A stretch of 64,000 bases of DNA from Allolucifera butyrica (GCF_900476375.1 NZ_UPPP01000083.1:1-64000); one strand, 5' to 3'; positions 35,137 through 44,688 are shown, counted from the first letter of the stretch. Notes: a model not told the origin generated them from the sequence alone. Numbers and translations: made by a program.

Positions 35137-36555
35137 TTAACGTAATACCTGCGCAAATAATTGACGGGCAATCGGTGCAGCCGCGTCACCGCCATATCCC
35201 GCATTTTCCACAATGACCGCAACCGCAATCTGCGGATCCTCCGCCGGGGCAAAGCCGATAAACCAGGCGTGGGGACGGCCATGCGGATTTTCCGCCGTCC
35301 CGGTCTTTCCCGCAACGGAGACGCCGGCCAGTTGCGCCGCTTTCCCCGTTCCTTGATTTACTACCGCCACCATCATTTTTTTTACCGCATCCGTCCAGCG
35401 TCGATCCAAGGGTCTCAGCCATTCCTGCGGCGTAAACTGTTTAATAACCGCGCCGTCCGGTGCTACGATTTTACTGACAAGATAAGGTCTCTTCATGACG
35501 CCCCCGTCGGCAAACGCTTCCGCCAACATAGCCATTTTTAAAGGAGTAACCAGTAATCTTCCTTGTCCAATACCGGTCTGAGCCAGTTCGCCCTCGCTAA
35601 GTTTAGCAAAATCCGGCAATTGGCTGGGAACTTCCTGTAATTCAGGATTGGCAACGCGGGAGAATCCAAATTGTTCAAAGGTGTTGGCCATTCTTTTAGC
35701 CCCCAGTTCCATAGCTATTTGGCCAAAGGTTACATTGCAGGACACGGTTAGCGCTTCTGACAAATCAATTTTACCATGCGCAACATTTTCCGCATCGTGC
35801 AACACATAGTCCGGTCCGATTTTCAGCGCGCCATTGCACAAGAAAGTCCGGTTTAAATCAGTAATCCCATCCGCTAAAGCGGCTCCGGCCGTCATGATCT
35901 TAATGGTAGATCCCGGCGGATACAGCCCTTGCACGGCTCGGTTCAAAAGAGGACTGTCGGTAGAGCGCGAAACAGTTTGCCAATTCCGGTCAACTGTATT
36001 AGGATCAAAAGAAGGTTTGCTGACTAACGCTAAAATGGCTCCCGTACGAGGCGACACGGCAACTACGGCGCCTCGGTGATTTCCCAAGGCCCTGTATGCC
36101 AGTTGCTGTAAATCGGCGTCAATAGTCAATATGAGGTTATTTCCCCGGTTCTTGGTCCATAAATGGGAAACCGGACCTAATTTGTACTCCGGGTTATTAA
36201 AACCGGACAAATATTCATTATACGTTGCTTCCAGTCCGGCCTGACCATATTTTTTACTGTCATATCCTACAAGCTGTGCCATAATTGCCCCATAGGGATA
36301 CTTACGGTAAAACTGCCCGGTGTTATTCTGAATGCTGACAGCCAGTTGCTTGCCGTTCCGGTCCAGGATTTGCCCCCGTTCAATCCGGCCGGAAAGTTCT
36401 GCGCTGCGGCGATTTAAGGGATTGGCAGCCAAAAAAGGGGCTTCAATAATTTGAATGTAAGAAACATACAGCATAAGGATAACCAGTAAAAGAAGCAGGC
36501 AATATGCTACATTACGGGCATTTTTACGCAAAAAGTCAACTTCATTATTCTTCAT
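35137..36555 (-). CDS. pbpA: Class B penicillin-binding protein (PbpA-like transpeptidase)
   Basis: The 472-residue transpeptidase has an N-terminal helix (about 16-35), a short dimerisation region, and an active site of STIK (Ser216/Lys219), SCN (272-274) and KTGTA (416-420). It crosslinks peptidoglycan and normally partners with the SEDS protein encoded just upstream. Its ATG overlaps the ftsW/rodA-like stop by 11 nt. The size and operon match actinobacterial PbpA and its clostridial relatives rather than large PBP2/SpoVD. Confidence 0.9.
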   Translation of the reverse strand: MKNNEVDFLRKNARNVAYCLLLLLVILMLYVSYIQIIEAPFLAANPLNRRSAELSGRIERGQILDRNGKQLAVSIQNNTGQFYRKYPYGAIMAQLVGYDSKKYGQAGLEATYNEYLSGFNNPEYKLGPVSHLWTKNRGNNLILTIDADLQQLAYRALGNHRGAVVAVSPRTGAILALVSKPSFDPNTVDRNWQTVSRSTDSPLLNRAVQGLYPPGSTIKIMTAGAALADGITDLNRTFLCNGALKIGPDYVLHDAENVAHGKIDLSEALTVSCNVTFGQIAMELGAKRMANTFEQFGFSRVANPELQEVPSQLPDFAKLSEGELAQTGIGQGRLLVTPLKMAMLAEAFADGGVMKRPYLVSKIVAPDGAVIKQFTPQEWLRPLDRRWTDAVKKMMVAVVNQGTGKAAQLAGVSVAGKTGTAENPHGRPHAWFIGFAPAEDPQIAVAVIVENAGYGGDAAAPIARQLFAQVLR

Positions 36556-37816
36556 CCAGCGGCCTCATTTCTGAAATGGCAAACAGTATACCAAATAAAA
36601 TATAATTGGATATCATGGAACTGCCGCCATAACTGACCAAAGGTAAAGGCATACCGGTAAGGGGAAAAAACTTAGTCACTCCCCCGATAATGAGAAAAAC
36701 CTGTAGTCCGACTATGACCGATAAACCGGCCGCTACCAGGAGACTGAACGAACCGGCGGTTCTCAGCACCGTCCGGAAAGAACAATAAAGCAAAAGAATA
36801 TAAGCAATTAGGATTGCCGCAGTGCCGATAAAGCCAAGTTCCTCGCCAATCGCAGCAAAAACAAAATCAGTATGCACCTCCGGAATCATAGTCGGAAACC
36901 CATAGGTCAGGCCGCTTCCCCATAAGCCGCCGGCAGCAAAGGCAAACAGCGACTGGACAATCTGATACGCCTTGCCATTCGGATCCGACCAGGGATTTAA
37001 CCAGATATCAATTCTGACTTGAATATGAGAATACAAATAATAACAAAGAAAAGAACCGGCAAAAAACAAGGCAAGTCCAATCAGAACATAATCAATCCGA
37101 TTGCTGGCAATGTACAGCATGGCCACGGCAACTCCAAAAAACAAAAGGGCTGAACCTAAATCCCGCTGCACAACAAACATTACCATGGTAAGCCCCCAGA
37201 CAACCAGCAAGGGAGCAATAAACCGGGGTGCCGGCAGGGTAAGCCAGCCGTATCGTTTGCCGGCAAACGTTAACACCTCACGCCTTTCATCAAGATAAGC
37301 CGCTAAAAAGAATACAATAAAAAGCTTGGCAAACTCGGAAGGTTGAAAATGGACAGGTCCAAGAATAATCCAACTTTTATGTCCACCGATATTCACACCA
37401 AAAAGAATCGCCGACAATAACAGTCCAATTCCCAGAATTCCGTTAATATATTTATACTGGGCCAGCGTTTCCAACCTGCGAAAAAAAAAGGTGGCGAACG
37501 CAAAAGCGACTAATCCGGTTTCGGCCCAAATGGCCTGGGCCCAGAACAAATTGGGTGCCAACCGTAAAATCATGACCAATCCAATCGCCGTAAGAAATGC
37601 GGCTAAGGGAAAGATAAGCGGATCTCCCCGGCGAAACCGGCGGCGAATGATTGCGTGTACCATAAACCAGCTAAAAATAATCCCTGCAGTAACGCCCCAA
37701 ATTTTTATATCCAGTTTGCCGGCAGCTAAATTCAGGACCAATATGCCGTTAATCAAAATAAAACTGGCAATCCCCAGTAAGGTAAATTCATTTCTGGGCT
37801 GTTGTTCTATCACCAT
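36545..37816 (-). CDS. FtsW/RodA/SpoVE family (SEDS) glycosyltransferase
   Basis: The 423-residue protein has about ten membrane helices and the SEDS signatures ILGPVHFQPSEFAKL, VQRDLGSALLFFG and GLTQG-like ITKFFPLTGMPLPLVSYGGSS. It polymerises lipid II together with the PBP next door. Whether its role is elongation (RodA) or division (FtsW) cannot be told, but the cluster matches RodA-PbpA of actinobacteria. ATG 37816 shares one base with the phosphatase stop (TAATG). Confidence 0.92.
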   Translation of the reverse strand: MVIEQQPRNEFTLLGIASFILINGILVLNLAAGKLDIKIWGVTAGIIFSWFMVHAIIRRRFRRGDPLIFPLAAFLTAIGLVMILRLAPNLFWAQAIWAETGLVAFAFATFFFRRLETLAQYKYINGILGIGLLLSAILFGVNIGGHKSWIILGPVHFQPSEFAKLFIVFFLAAYLDERREVLTFAGKRYGWLTLPAPRFIAPLLVVWGLTMVMFVVQRDLGSALLFFGVAVAMLYIASNRIDYVLIGLALFFAGSFLCYYLYSHIQVRIDIWLNPWSDPNGKAYQIVQSLFAFAAGGLWGSGLTYGFPTMIPEVHTDFVFAAIGEELGFIGTAAILIAYILLLYCSFRTVLRTAGSFSLLVAAGLSVIVGLQVFLIIGGVTKFFPLTGMPLPLVSYGGSSMISNYILFGILFAISEMRPLDEE

Positions 37817-38532
37817 TACGACTCTCCATTTTGCAGTAAAATGCCGGTGATATTGTCTAATCCGCCCGCAGCATTGGCCTCTCTTACCAGTTGGTCCAAA
37901 ACTTCCCTGCCTTCACCGGCCCTGAGCAGCAACTGGCATATATCCCCGTCACTTACCATATTGGTAAGACCGTCGGTACATAAAAGCAACATATCCCCCG
38001 GCTCCCAAAGCGCCGTACCGGTATCAATTTGAATGTCTTCATTCGTGCCTACGGCCCGGGTTAAAATATTGCGGTGCGGGTGGGTCAGCGCTTCCTCGGG
38101 TGTAATATTACCATTACGAACTAAATCTCCCACCAAAGAATGGTCATCGGTCAGTTGTTTTAATTGACGGTCATGCAATAAGTAAATACGGCTATCCCCC
38201 ACATGAGCCCAAAAAATATCCGGCCCGTCAACAATCACCGCAGAAACGGTTGTTCCCATACCGGTATATTCCGGTTTGCTCTGGGCAATCTGGAAAATAG
38301 TCCAATTCGCCTGTTGAATTGCTTCCTTTATTACTGTCTCAGAGCAATCAACCTGATTATGAGCTGCTACATATTCACGAATTGTATCCGCCGCTAACTT
38401 GCTGGCTATTTCGCCAGCAACATGTCCACCCATCCCATCGGCTACGGCAAAAAGACGGGGAGGAAGAAAAACGTAGTTATCCTCATTGGTCTTGCGTACC
38501 ATGCCAATATCGGATTTTGCATACGCCAGCAA
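37816..38532 (-). CDS. prpC: PP2C-type Ser/Thr protein phosphatase
   Basis: The 238-residue PPM phosphatase has SDIGMVRKTNEDNY, VADGMGGHVAGE, GTTV, HVGDSRIYL, DHSLVGDLV, LCTDGLTNMV and GLDNITGI, with the metal Asp residues in place. It reverses phosphorylation by the PASTA kinase. TTG 38532 is preferred because GAGGGG lies 8 nt upstream and the family normally starts one or two residues before the AYKSD-like motif. GTG 38541 overlaps the FHA gene stop as GTGA. Confidence 0.94.
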   Translation of the reverse strand: MLAYAKSDIGMVRKTNEDNYVFLPPRLFAVADGMGGHVAGEIASKLAADTIREYVAAHNQVDCSETVIKEAIQQANWTIFQIAQSKPEYTGMGTTVSAVIVDGPDIFWAHVGDSRIYLLHDRQLKQLTDDHSLVGDLVRNGNITPEEALTHPHRNILTRAVGTNEDIQIDTGTALWEPGDMLLLCTDGLTNMVSDGDICQLLLRAGEGREVLDQLVREANAAGGLDNITGILLQNGES

Positions 38533-38537
38533 TTGAA

Positions 38538-38999
38538 TCACCCCTCAAACTTAAAAGTTACCGAACCAATTCTAATCAAATCCCCATTATGCAAAAACGC
38601 TTCCTGAGTGATGCGCTGGCCGTTAAGAAAGGTTCCATTGGTACTATGTAAATCATCCAGCCAATACCCCTCTTTATATTTACTGATACACGCATGCTCA
38701 TAGGACACGACCGTTTCGGCAATCACAATATCATTTTCGTCGTTACGGCCGATAGAAGTCGTTTCATTCAGTTCAAAATAATGTTGCGCCAAAGCAACCG
38801 CTCCTTGATCTAAAACAATCATCCGGGCCCGTTCCTGTTTTACACGGCGCCGCTCCGGGACACTCTCCCCGGCGACGGCAGGTTGCAAACCAACATACGC
38901 AATCCGAATCGCTCTGTATAGAAAGTAGTAAATCAGTAAAACCAAGCTATACTGTAAGACAACCGTCACAATATTTAACAACCACATCGTACTGGGCAA
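38538..38999 (-). CDS. Membrane-anchored FHA-domain protein (FhaB-like)
   Basis: The 153-residue protein has one N-terminal helix (about 8-32), a basic linker and a C-terminal FHA domain with TSIGRNDENDIVI, VSYEHACI and DDLHSTNGTFLNG. The domain reads phosphothreonine and is a likely substrate or partner of the kinase. It starts at TTG 38999 with GAGGTGA 6 nt upstream, directly after the FhaA-like gene. Confidence 0.9.
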   Translation of the reverse strand: MPSTMWLLNIVTVVLQYSLVLLIYYFLYRAIRIAYVGLQPAVAGESVPERRRVKQERARMIVLDQGAVALAQHYFELNETTSIGRNDENDIVIAETVVSYEHACISKYKEGYWLDDLHSTNGTFLNGQRITQEAFLHNGDLIRIGSVTFKFEG

Positions 39000-39000
39000 T

Positions 39001-39768
39001 TCACTTCACCTCATACAAAATCGTTGTGTTCCCCACTTTGATGCGGTCCCCCGGTTGAAGCCGGCGCCGGACAATCCGGTGTCCATTCACATAGGTCCCG
39101 TTTAAACTCTTGGCATCATATAATACATGCTCGCCATCTTCAAAAACAATATAGGATTGCAACCGGGATGTATTCATATCGGAAAGCGGCAGCTCATTGC
39201 TTTCCCGCCGGCCTATGTTTACCCGGTTACTGCCTAAATCAGTTCTCATACCGGCATCCATGCCGTCAATTACGACCAGTGCTCCGGCCAAGGAAGTACT
39301 TTGACTAGTATTTACCAGATTTCCTTTTTTAAAAATAAGCGTATCGGAGAATTGTTCCGGTTGATTTGCTGTAGATTCACCCTTTTCTCCTAGGTCCGGC
39401 GGCTCGGTAAATGCGCTGGTGGTACGAAAAATCCCCGTTGATAATGCCGCATCCTCAGCCAAAACAATCTCGATGGCCCCTAAAAAAGTATATTCCTTCT
39501 GTCCGGCATACTGGGTCAAAAATTGCGCTAATTCCTGCTTGATTGCTTGTTCATAGGGCTTTATCCGCTCATAATCGGCCGAACTGATCTGTACGGTATA
39601 CTGATTGGGAACAAAGATTTGAGAAACGCCTACCGTTTTTTGATTCTCCATTTCCCTCCCAAGCTGTTTGCCGATTTCAACAGGCTGGAGACCGCTTTTA
39701 AACTTTTTACTGAAAAAATCTTCAATATGTTTTTCAAAAAAGTTCTCCACATTCCGGAAAAGCTTCAC
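39001..39768 (-). CDS. DUF3662 plus FHA-domain protein (FhaA-like)
   Basis: The 255-residue protein has an N-terminal DUF3662 domain (KLFRNVENFFEKHIEDFF, QPVEIGKQLGREMENQK, about 1-115), a flexible linker and a C-terminal FHA domain (NIGRRESNELPL, SLNGTYVNGHRI). In actinobacteria the matching protein binds the phosphorylated MviN pseudokinase domain. Here it is first in the kinase-linked cluster. GTG 39768 has TGGAG 8 nt upstream; the frame start at 39828 lacks a site and overlaps rlmN. Confidence 0.9.
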   Translation of the reverse strand: MKLFRNVENFFEKHIEDFFSKKFKSGLQPVEIGKQLGREMENQKTVGVSQIFVPNQYTVQISSADYERIKPYEQAIKQELAQFLTQYAGQKEYTFLGAIEIVLAEDAALSTGIFRTTSAFTEPPDLGEKGESTANQPEQFSDTLIFKKGNLVNTSQSTSLAGALVVIDGMDAGMRTDLGSNRVNIGRRESNELPLSDMNTSRLQSYIVFEDGEHVLYDAKSLNGTYVNGHRIVRRRLQPGDRIKVGNTTILYEVK

Positions 39769-39820
39769 GTTGAACACTCCATTACACAATATCAGATTCA
39801 TTATATGCGATTTTGCACTG

Positions 39821-40876
39821 TTAGTCAAAATTATCCAGTTGTTTCGCTAATAATTCATGCCGCAACTGGCCGCAAGCAGCCTGAATATCTACCCCCATTT
39901 CCCGGCGAATGGTGGTATTGACTTTCTGTTTTTTCATTACAGCAAAAAACCGCTCAATCGTTTCGTCGTCAGGACGCAGCAGACCTCTTTCCGGCACGGG
40001 ATTCACGGGAATAAGATTGACATTGGCAATGCGTCCTTTAATTAAGGACGCCAATTGCCGGGCATGTTCCGGCCGGTCGTTAAGTCCGGCGATTAAAATA
40101 TATTCATAGGTCACGCGGCGGCCTGTCACTTCCGTGTAATAATCCGCCGCCGCCATGACGTCGGCAATGGAATAAGACCGGTTAACCGGCATCAACTGCG
40201 AGCGCAGGTCATTATTGGGTGCATGGAGCGATATGGACAGGGTAACGGGCAGTTTTTCCGCCGCTAATTTATAAATTTCCGGAACAATTCCCGAAGTGGA
40301 TAACGTTATGTTGCGATAACTCATATTTAAACAATACGGTTCATGACATAAACGCATAAACCGAAGTACATTTTCATAATTGGCCAGCGGTTCTCCCGAG
40401 CCCATAATTACAATCGAATCGACGCCGCATTGTTCCCGGGCAAGCTGATTCTGAATGAACAGCACCTGGGCCAGAATCTCGCCACCCGCTAAATTGCGGG
40501 TTACGCCCCGCAGTGTGGAAGCGCAAAAAATGCAGCCCATTGCGCAGCCTACCTGGGTGGAAATACAGACACTGTTGCCATAGGGCTGCCGCATTAAAAC
40601 CGTTTCCACAGCGGCCCCGTCCGGATAAGACAACAAAAATTTGCTGGTCTTCCCGTCCCCGGAGACTCGCGATGCGACGGTCGTTACGGTTTGTACGGAA
40701 AAATGAGCCGCCAGTAATTCCCGTTTCTGCCGGGATAAATTGGTCATATCCTCAAAACATTGTTTACCCTGCCGGTATATCCAGGCGGCAATTTGTCCGG
40801 CTCGATAGGGTTCCAACCCATACGGTTTGATTTCCTCTTCGATTTCTTGCTCAAACAAGCCAAAAATATTTTTCAA
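39821..40876 (-). CDS. rlmN: 23S rRNA (adenine2503-C2)-methyltransferase RlmN
   Basis: The 351-residue radical SAM enzyme methylates A2503 of 23S rRNA and A37 of some tRNAs. The cluster motif is CAMGCIFC (Cys 111, 115, 118). GSGEPLANY and a C-terminal Cys in QAACGQLRHE complete the mechanism. TTG 40876 gives the usual MKNIFGL start, with GGGAGG about 10 nt upstream. TTG 40900 is the alternative. Confidence 0.95.
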   Translation of the reverse strand: MKNIFGLFEQEIEEEIKPYGLEPYRAGQIAAWIYRQGKQCFEDMTNLSRQKRELLAAHFSVQTVTTVASRVSGDGKTSKFLLSYPDGAAVETVLMRQPYGNSVCISTQVGCAMGCIFCASTLRGVTRNLAGGEILAQVLFIQNQLAREQCGVDSIVIMGSGEPLANYENVLRFMRLCHEPYCLNMSYRNITLSTSGIVPEIYKLAAEKLPVTLSISLHAPNNDLRSQLMPVNRSYSIADVMAAADYYTEVTGRRVTYEYILIAGLNDRPEHARQLASLIKGRIANVNLIPVNPVPERGLLRPDDETIERFFAVMKKQKVNTTIRREMGVDIQAACGQLRHELLAKQLDNFD

Positions 40877-40907
40877 TCCCTCGCGGCCTCCCGCTAACAA
40901 ATCTTGA

Positions 40908-42236
40908 TTATCCTTTTCTTTGCATCCGGGCTATAAAAAAGCCGTCCACGCCATCCTGCTGCGGCCAAAGCTGAACCATTTTTTCCGTTCGCTTCACCGG
41001 TAAATACTGGCCGGTAACTGCCAGCGCAAAACCGGGATTCTCCGACAAAAACCATTGTACTACCGCCTCATTTTCTTCCGGTTCGGTGGTGCAAGTGCTG
41101 TAGACAAGCACACCGCCGGGTTTCACACAACAAGCGGCGCTTGCCAGAATAGCTTTTTGCAGCGGCGGCAGTTCTCTAAGTATTTCTGAACTCTTGCGCC
41201 AACGGGAATCCGGCTTACGGCGTAATACACCGAGGCCGGAACACGGCGCATCTACCAGGACCCGGTCGGCCTGCCCCGGATAGTGTTCCCCCAAGCGGGT
41301 GGCATCCATCACCTTGGTTTCTATAATCGTAATACCCAGACGCCCGGCATTATCCCGGGTCAATTCCAGTTTATGTTCATAGATGTCTGTTGATAAAACG
41401 CGGCCCCGGTTTTGCATCAGGGCGGCAATATGAGTGCTTTTCCCTCCGGGGGCGCCGCAGGCGTCAATGACAAATTCCCCTGACTGCGGCGCCAATACAT
41501 GGCCTACCAGCATGGAGCTCTCGTCTTGAACCTGAAACATTCCCGCCTTTAAAGCCGCCAGGGATGAAAGCGCCGGATATTCGGAGCAAACAATTCCTTC
41601 CGGCGCCCATTCCGACGGATTGCAAACAACAGCGTCCTGCCGCAACCGCTCCAGCAAACTGTCGCGGTTGGTTCTCAGGGTATTGGTACGAATGGATAAC
41701 GGCGGCGTACCATTATTGGCCTGACACAGCCGTTCACACTGCTCGGCGCCTAACCGGCCGACCCATTTTTGAACCAGCCAGGCGGGGTGGCAATATTTTA
41801 ATGCCAAATAGTCTGTAAGCTGCTGTTCCCTGTCCGGATAAACAACCCTTTCCGGATAACGGGCAGCATTCCGCAGCACCGCATTCACAAATTTGACCGT
41901 TCCGCCATGTCCATATTTCTTGGTTAGCTCGACAGCCTGATTGCAGGCCGCCGAAGGAGGCACCCTGGACAAAAAAAACAGTTGATATATTCCCAAACGA
42001 AGAATATTCCGGATAATAACCGGTACTTTGGTTAAAGGCCGGTTCAAATAAAATGATAAAAGCCAGTCCAGTGTTTTTCCCGCTTTTACGGTACCGTAAA
42101 CCAATTCGGTAACAAAACGGCGGTCCAAATCAGACAGCTTATGACGGTTTAATTCTTGCGCTAAAACAATATTGGCGTAGGCACCATGGGCATCAATTGC
42201 CTGAATTACTTTCAGCGCTATTTCCCGGGCGTTCAT
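40908..42236 (-). CDS. rsmB: 16S rRNA (cytosine967-C5)-methyltransferase RsmB
   Basis: The 442-residue protein has an N-terminal NusB-like RNA-binding domain (about 1-135) and a Rossmann methyltransferase with DACGAPGGKSTH, VDAPCSGLG and YSTCT, the two catalytic Cys residues. It modifies C967 of 16S rRNA. Its ATG lies 44 nt inside the DUF116 gene, suggesting translational coupling. The order fmt-DUF116-rsmB-rlmN is common in Clostridia and Negativicutes. Confidence 0.95.
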   Translation of the reverse strand: MNAREIALKVIQAIDAHGAYANIVLAQELNRHKLSDLDRRFVTELVYGTVKAGKTLDWLLSFYLNRPLTKVPVIIRNILRLGIYQLFFLSRVPPSAACNQAVELTKKYGHGGTVKFVNAVLRNAARYPERVVYPDREQQLTDYLALKYCHPAWLVQKWVGRLGAEQCERLCQANNGTPPLSIRTNTLRTNRDSLLERLRQDAVVCNPSEWAPEGIVCSEYPALSSLAALKAGMFQVQDESSMLVGHVLAPQSGEFVIDACGAPGGKSTHIAALMQNRGRVLSTDIYEHKLELTRDNAGRLGITIIETKVMDATRLGEHYPGQADRVLVDAPCSGLGVLRRKPDSRWRKSSEILRELPPLQKAILASAACCVKPGGVLVYSTCTTEPEENEAVVQWFLSENPGFALAVTGQYLPVKRTEKMVQLWPQQDGVDGFFIARMQRKG

Positions 42237-43014
42237 TGTCGTTCACCACTTTTTCCTCAATGAAATAGCCGATGGCAGCTTCAACCTGAGCTATATCGAC
42301 TTTTGTATTACAGCATGGTCCACAGGGACGTTCGTTCAATATGCCTAAAACCGGCAGAGGAAATACATCCTGAATCCCACTCGTCAGGTCTCGCTCACAG
42401 GCTATGGCCAATACGGCATGGGGGCGCAAGGTTTTGATCACCTTGCGGGCTAGTGTTCCTCCCGTAACTACGGCCAGATGAACACCATACTGGTTGGTCA
42501 GGGAAATTAAGCTGCCAATCTGGCATTGGCCGCACCCTTTACAGTTGGCGACATCACGGGTAATCTTATGGGGACAAGCTTCATTCTGAATGCAATGAGG
42601 TACAAGAATCAACAGTTTTTCCGGTAGCACGGTAATATGTTTTTGCCGGACTAGATGATTGCTTACCTCAATAAAGGATCTCTCGATCCGCTCCTTATCG
42701 ACGTCAAACAGTTTGCCGATGCGGATTGCCATCGGAAATAGTAAGTTAATCGTCGACCAGGCAGCTCCCTGAAATACATCCAGGGTATGAAATCCTAATA
42801 TAGCCAGAATAATTCCGGTTACGCCACTGCCTATGACAAACAGGATCAGGGCCAGCAAAACACCGAATATAAACGGCAAATACCTGCTGATATTGGCCAA
42901 CCCGGAAAAACTGACCATCCATAGTCCATATGTGGATAGAGCCGCTACTACCAGGCTTACTAAAATTAAGGCCAAAAACAATCTCTTTTTAGGACGTGCT
43001 ACCACTTCAATCAC
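42193..43014 (-). CDS. DUF116 domain membrane protein
   Basis: The 273-residue protein has three N-terminal helices (about 10-100) followed by the Cys-rich DUF116 region: CIQNEACPHKIT, NCKGCGQCQIGSL, CERDL and RPCGPCCNTKVD. The Cys pattern suggests an Fe-S or zinc site on the cytoplasmic face. The function is unknown, although the gene is conserved beside fmt and rsmB. GTG 43014 follows GAGGGTG. Confidence 0.9.
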   Translation of the reverse strand: MIEVVARPKKRLFLALILVSLVVAALSTYGLWMVSFSGLANISRYLPFIFGVLLALILFVIGSGVTGIILAILGFHTLDVFQGAAWSTINLLFPMAIRIGKLFDVDKERIERSFIEVSNHLVRQKHITVLPEKLLILVPHCIQNEACPHKITRDVANCKGCGQCQIGSLISLTNQYGVHLAVVTGGTLARKVIKTLRPHAVLAIACERDLTSGIQDVFPLPVLGILNERPCGPCCNTKVDIAQVEAAIGYFIEEKVVNDNERPGNSAESNSGN

Positions 43015-43025
43015 GTTTACACCCT

Positions 43026-43967
43026 CTATTCAAACATTTCATTCACATTCAGTTTATGGCCTTTGATAAAATCCGCCGCCGTCATCCGTTTCTTGCTCTC
43101 CGGCTGCAGTTCCGTAATTTCCAGAATCCCGTCGCCTGTTTCAACCTGCACCGAACCGGAATCAAATCCGGCAATTCGCCCGGGCCGCCCGTTTAGGGAA
43201 TTAGCTTTTCCAATGCCGGTGCACCATATTTTTAATACCTTTCCCCGGTATAAACAATAAGCACCGGGCCAGGAATTGAGGCCGCGCACCAAGTTGTGCA
43301 AATTCCGCGCCGAATCGCACCAGTTGATTTTTTCCAGTTCTTTTTTGAGCAACGGCGCATAGGTTGCTTCGCCGTTATCCTGCGGTATACGGGGCGCATT
43401 TCCCCGGGCAAGGAGCTGCAGTGTTTTCGACAAAGTTTGGGCACCCAGCCCCTTTAGCCGGTCATGTAATTCCGCCGTTGTCTCTGTTGGGCCGATCGGG
43501 GTGGTTTCTTTCAAAATCATATCGCCCGTATCCATGCCCGCATCCATAAACATGGTAGTAATCCCGGTAACCGCTTCTCCCCGGATCACTGCCCAATGAA
43601 TGGGAGCGGCGCCACGATATTGGGGCAGCAGCGAAGCGTGAACATTGACACAGCCCAGTGGCGGGATTTTCAAAACGGACAGGGGTAAAAACTGGCCATA
43701 AGCAACAACAATAATAATATCAGGCTGCAATTGAGCTAATTGGGAAACAATAGCAGGGTCCTTGATTTTCTCCGGAGTCAGTACAGACAAACCATGGTGC
43801 TCGGCAAACATCTTAACCGGCGAAGGCATCCGCTTTTGTCCGCGCCCCTTGGGCCGGTCGGGCTGGGTGACTACCGCAACCACCTGATAGGACTCGGTTA
43901 AAAGCATATCCAGACATGGAACAGCAAACTCCGGTGTCCCCATAAATACTGCCCGTATATCACCCAT
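43026..43967 (-). CDS. fmt: Methionyl-tRNA formyltransferase
   Basis: The 313-residue enzyme formylates initiator Met-tRNA with 10-formyl-tetrahydrofolate. It has VFMGTPEFAVP near the start, NVHASLLPQYRGAAPIHWA with the catalytic Asn/His, and DTGDMI. ATG 43967 overlaps the end of def by 8 nt (ATGGGTGA); the longer frame from 44036 would lie within def. Confidence 0.96.
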   Translation of the reverse strand: MGDIRAVFMGTPEFAVPCLDMLLTESYQVVAVVTQPDRPKGRGQKRMPSPVKMFAEHHGLSVLTPEKIKDPAIVSQLAQLQPDIIIVVAYGQFLPLSVLKIPPLGCVNVHASLLPQYRGAAPIHWAVIRGEAVTGITTMFMDAGMDTGDMILKETTPIGPTETTAELHDRLKGLGAQTLSKTLQLLARGNAPRIPQDNGEATYAPLLKKELEKINWCDSARNLHNLVRGLNSWPGAYCLYRGKVLKIWCTGIGKANSLNGRPGRIAGFDSGSVQVETGDGILEITELQPESKKRMTAADFIKGHKLNVNEMFE

Positions 43968-44415
43968 TGCCTTTCCCCTTATGCAAAGATTTTGCCAATT
44001 CGATAAACAAAATTCCTTCCAGATGGTCCAGTTCATGCTGTAAGGCTCGCGACAGCAAACCGGTTCCCTGAATCCGCACTTTTTTTCCCTCCCGGTTCAG
44101 CCCTTCCACCGTAACCTTCTCATATCGTTCCACTTCCCCGTAGATTCCGGGAATACTCAGACAACCTTCCGTACCAGTCTCACGGCCTTCCATTTCCACA
44201 ATAACCGGATTAATCAATTCCAGCAGTCCGTCACCGGCATCAATCACAACAACCCGTAACGATACGCCAACCTGCGGGGCTGCCAAGCCAACTCCCTCGG
44301 CGCGATACATTGTCTCGGCCATCTCATCAAGCAACCTTTTAATTTTCCGGTCAATCTTGGTAACCGGTAACGCTTTTTCTTTCAGTATTTTATCGCCGGC
44401 TTTGCGAATCTCCAT
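43960..44415 (-). CDS. def: Peptide deformylase
   Basis: The 151-residue deformylase removes the formyl group from new proteins. Motifs are GVGLAAPQ (41-48), EGCLSIPG with Cys85, and HELDH (127-131), the metal site. It is the partner of fmt. GGAGGTTTTTAGAGCCGT precedes the ATG. Confidence 0.96.
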   Translation of the reverse strand: MEIRKAGDKILKEKALPVTKIDRKIKRLLDEMAETMYRAEGVGLAAPQVGVSLRVVVIDAGDGLLELINPVIVEMEGRETGTEGCLSIPGIYGEVERYEKVTVEGLNREGKKVRIQGTGLLSRALQHELDHLEGILFIELAKSLHKGKGNG

Positions 44416-44523
44416 ACGGCTCTAAAAACCTCCTTTATAAATAAAAATGCCACAAATTACTGCCCAAATTTTAACACAAAATTAAAGAAAAATCCATGTC
44501 GCCAAAAAATCAATCGCGGCAAA

Positions 44524-44688
44524 CTAGTGGTCTGTAAACTCTAGAGCGATAGGATGAATTGCGAGAGGTTTTTCGTCCTGCGAGGCGGAGGAGGTGCGCA
44601 TATCGGGAATATGTAAGCCGACGACAACAAAGCAGGGCGGAAAACTTCTCGTAAGAACACTATAGAATTAGGGTTCACAGACCACTAG
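44524..44688. repeat. Long palindromic extragenic element between priA and def
   Basis: The 165-bp element has 20-bp ends (44524-44543 and 44669-44688) that are inverted repeats with 18 matches, starting CTAGTGGTCTGT. Inside, GCGAGAGGTTTTTCGTCCTGC pairs with the complement near 44632-44652, leaving a centre with a GCGCATAT/ATATG hairpin. The whole can fold as one long imperfect hairpin. It has no coding frame and ends 3 nt before the priA stop. No target duplication is obvious. It looks like a MITE or a clostridial extragenic palindrome. The rest of the gap (44416-44523) holds nothing recognisable. Confidence 0.75.
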
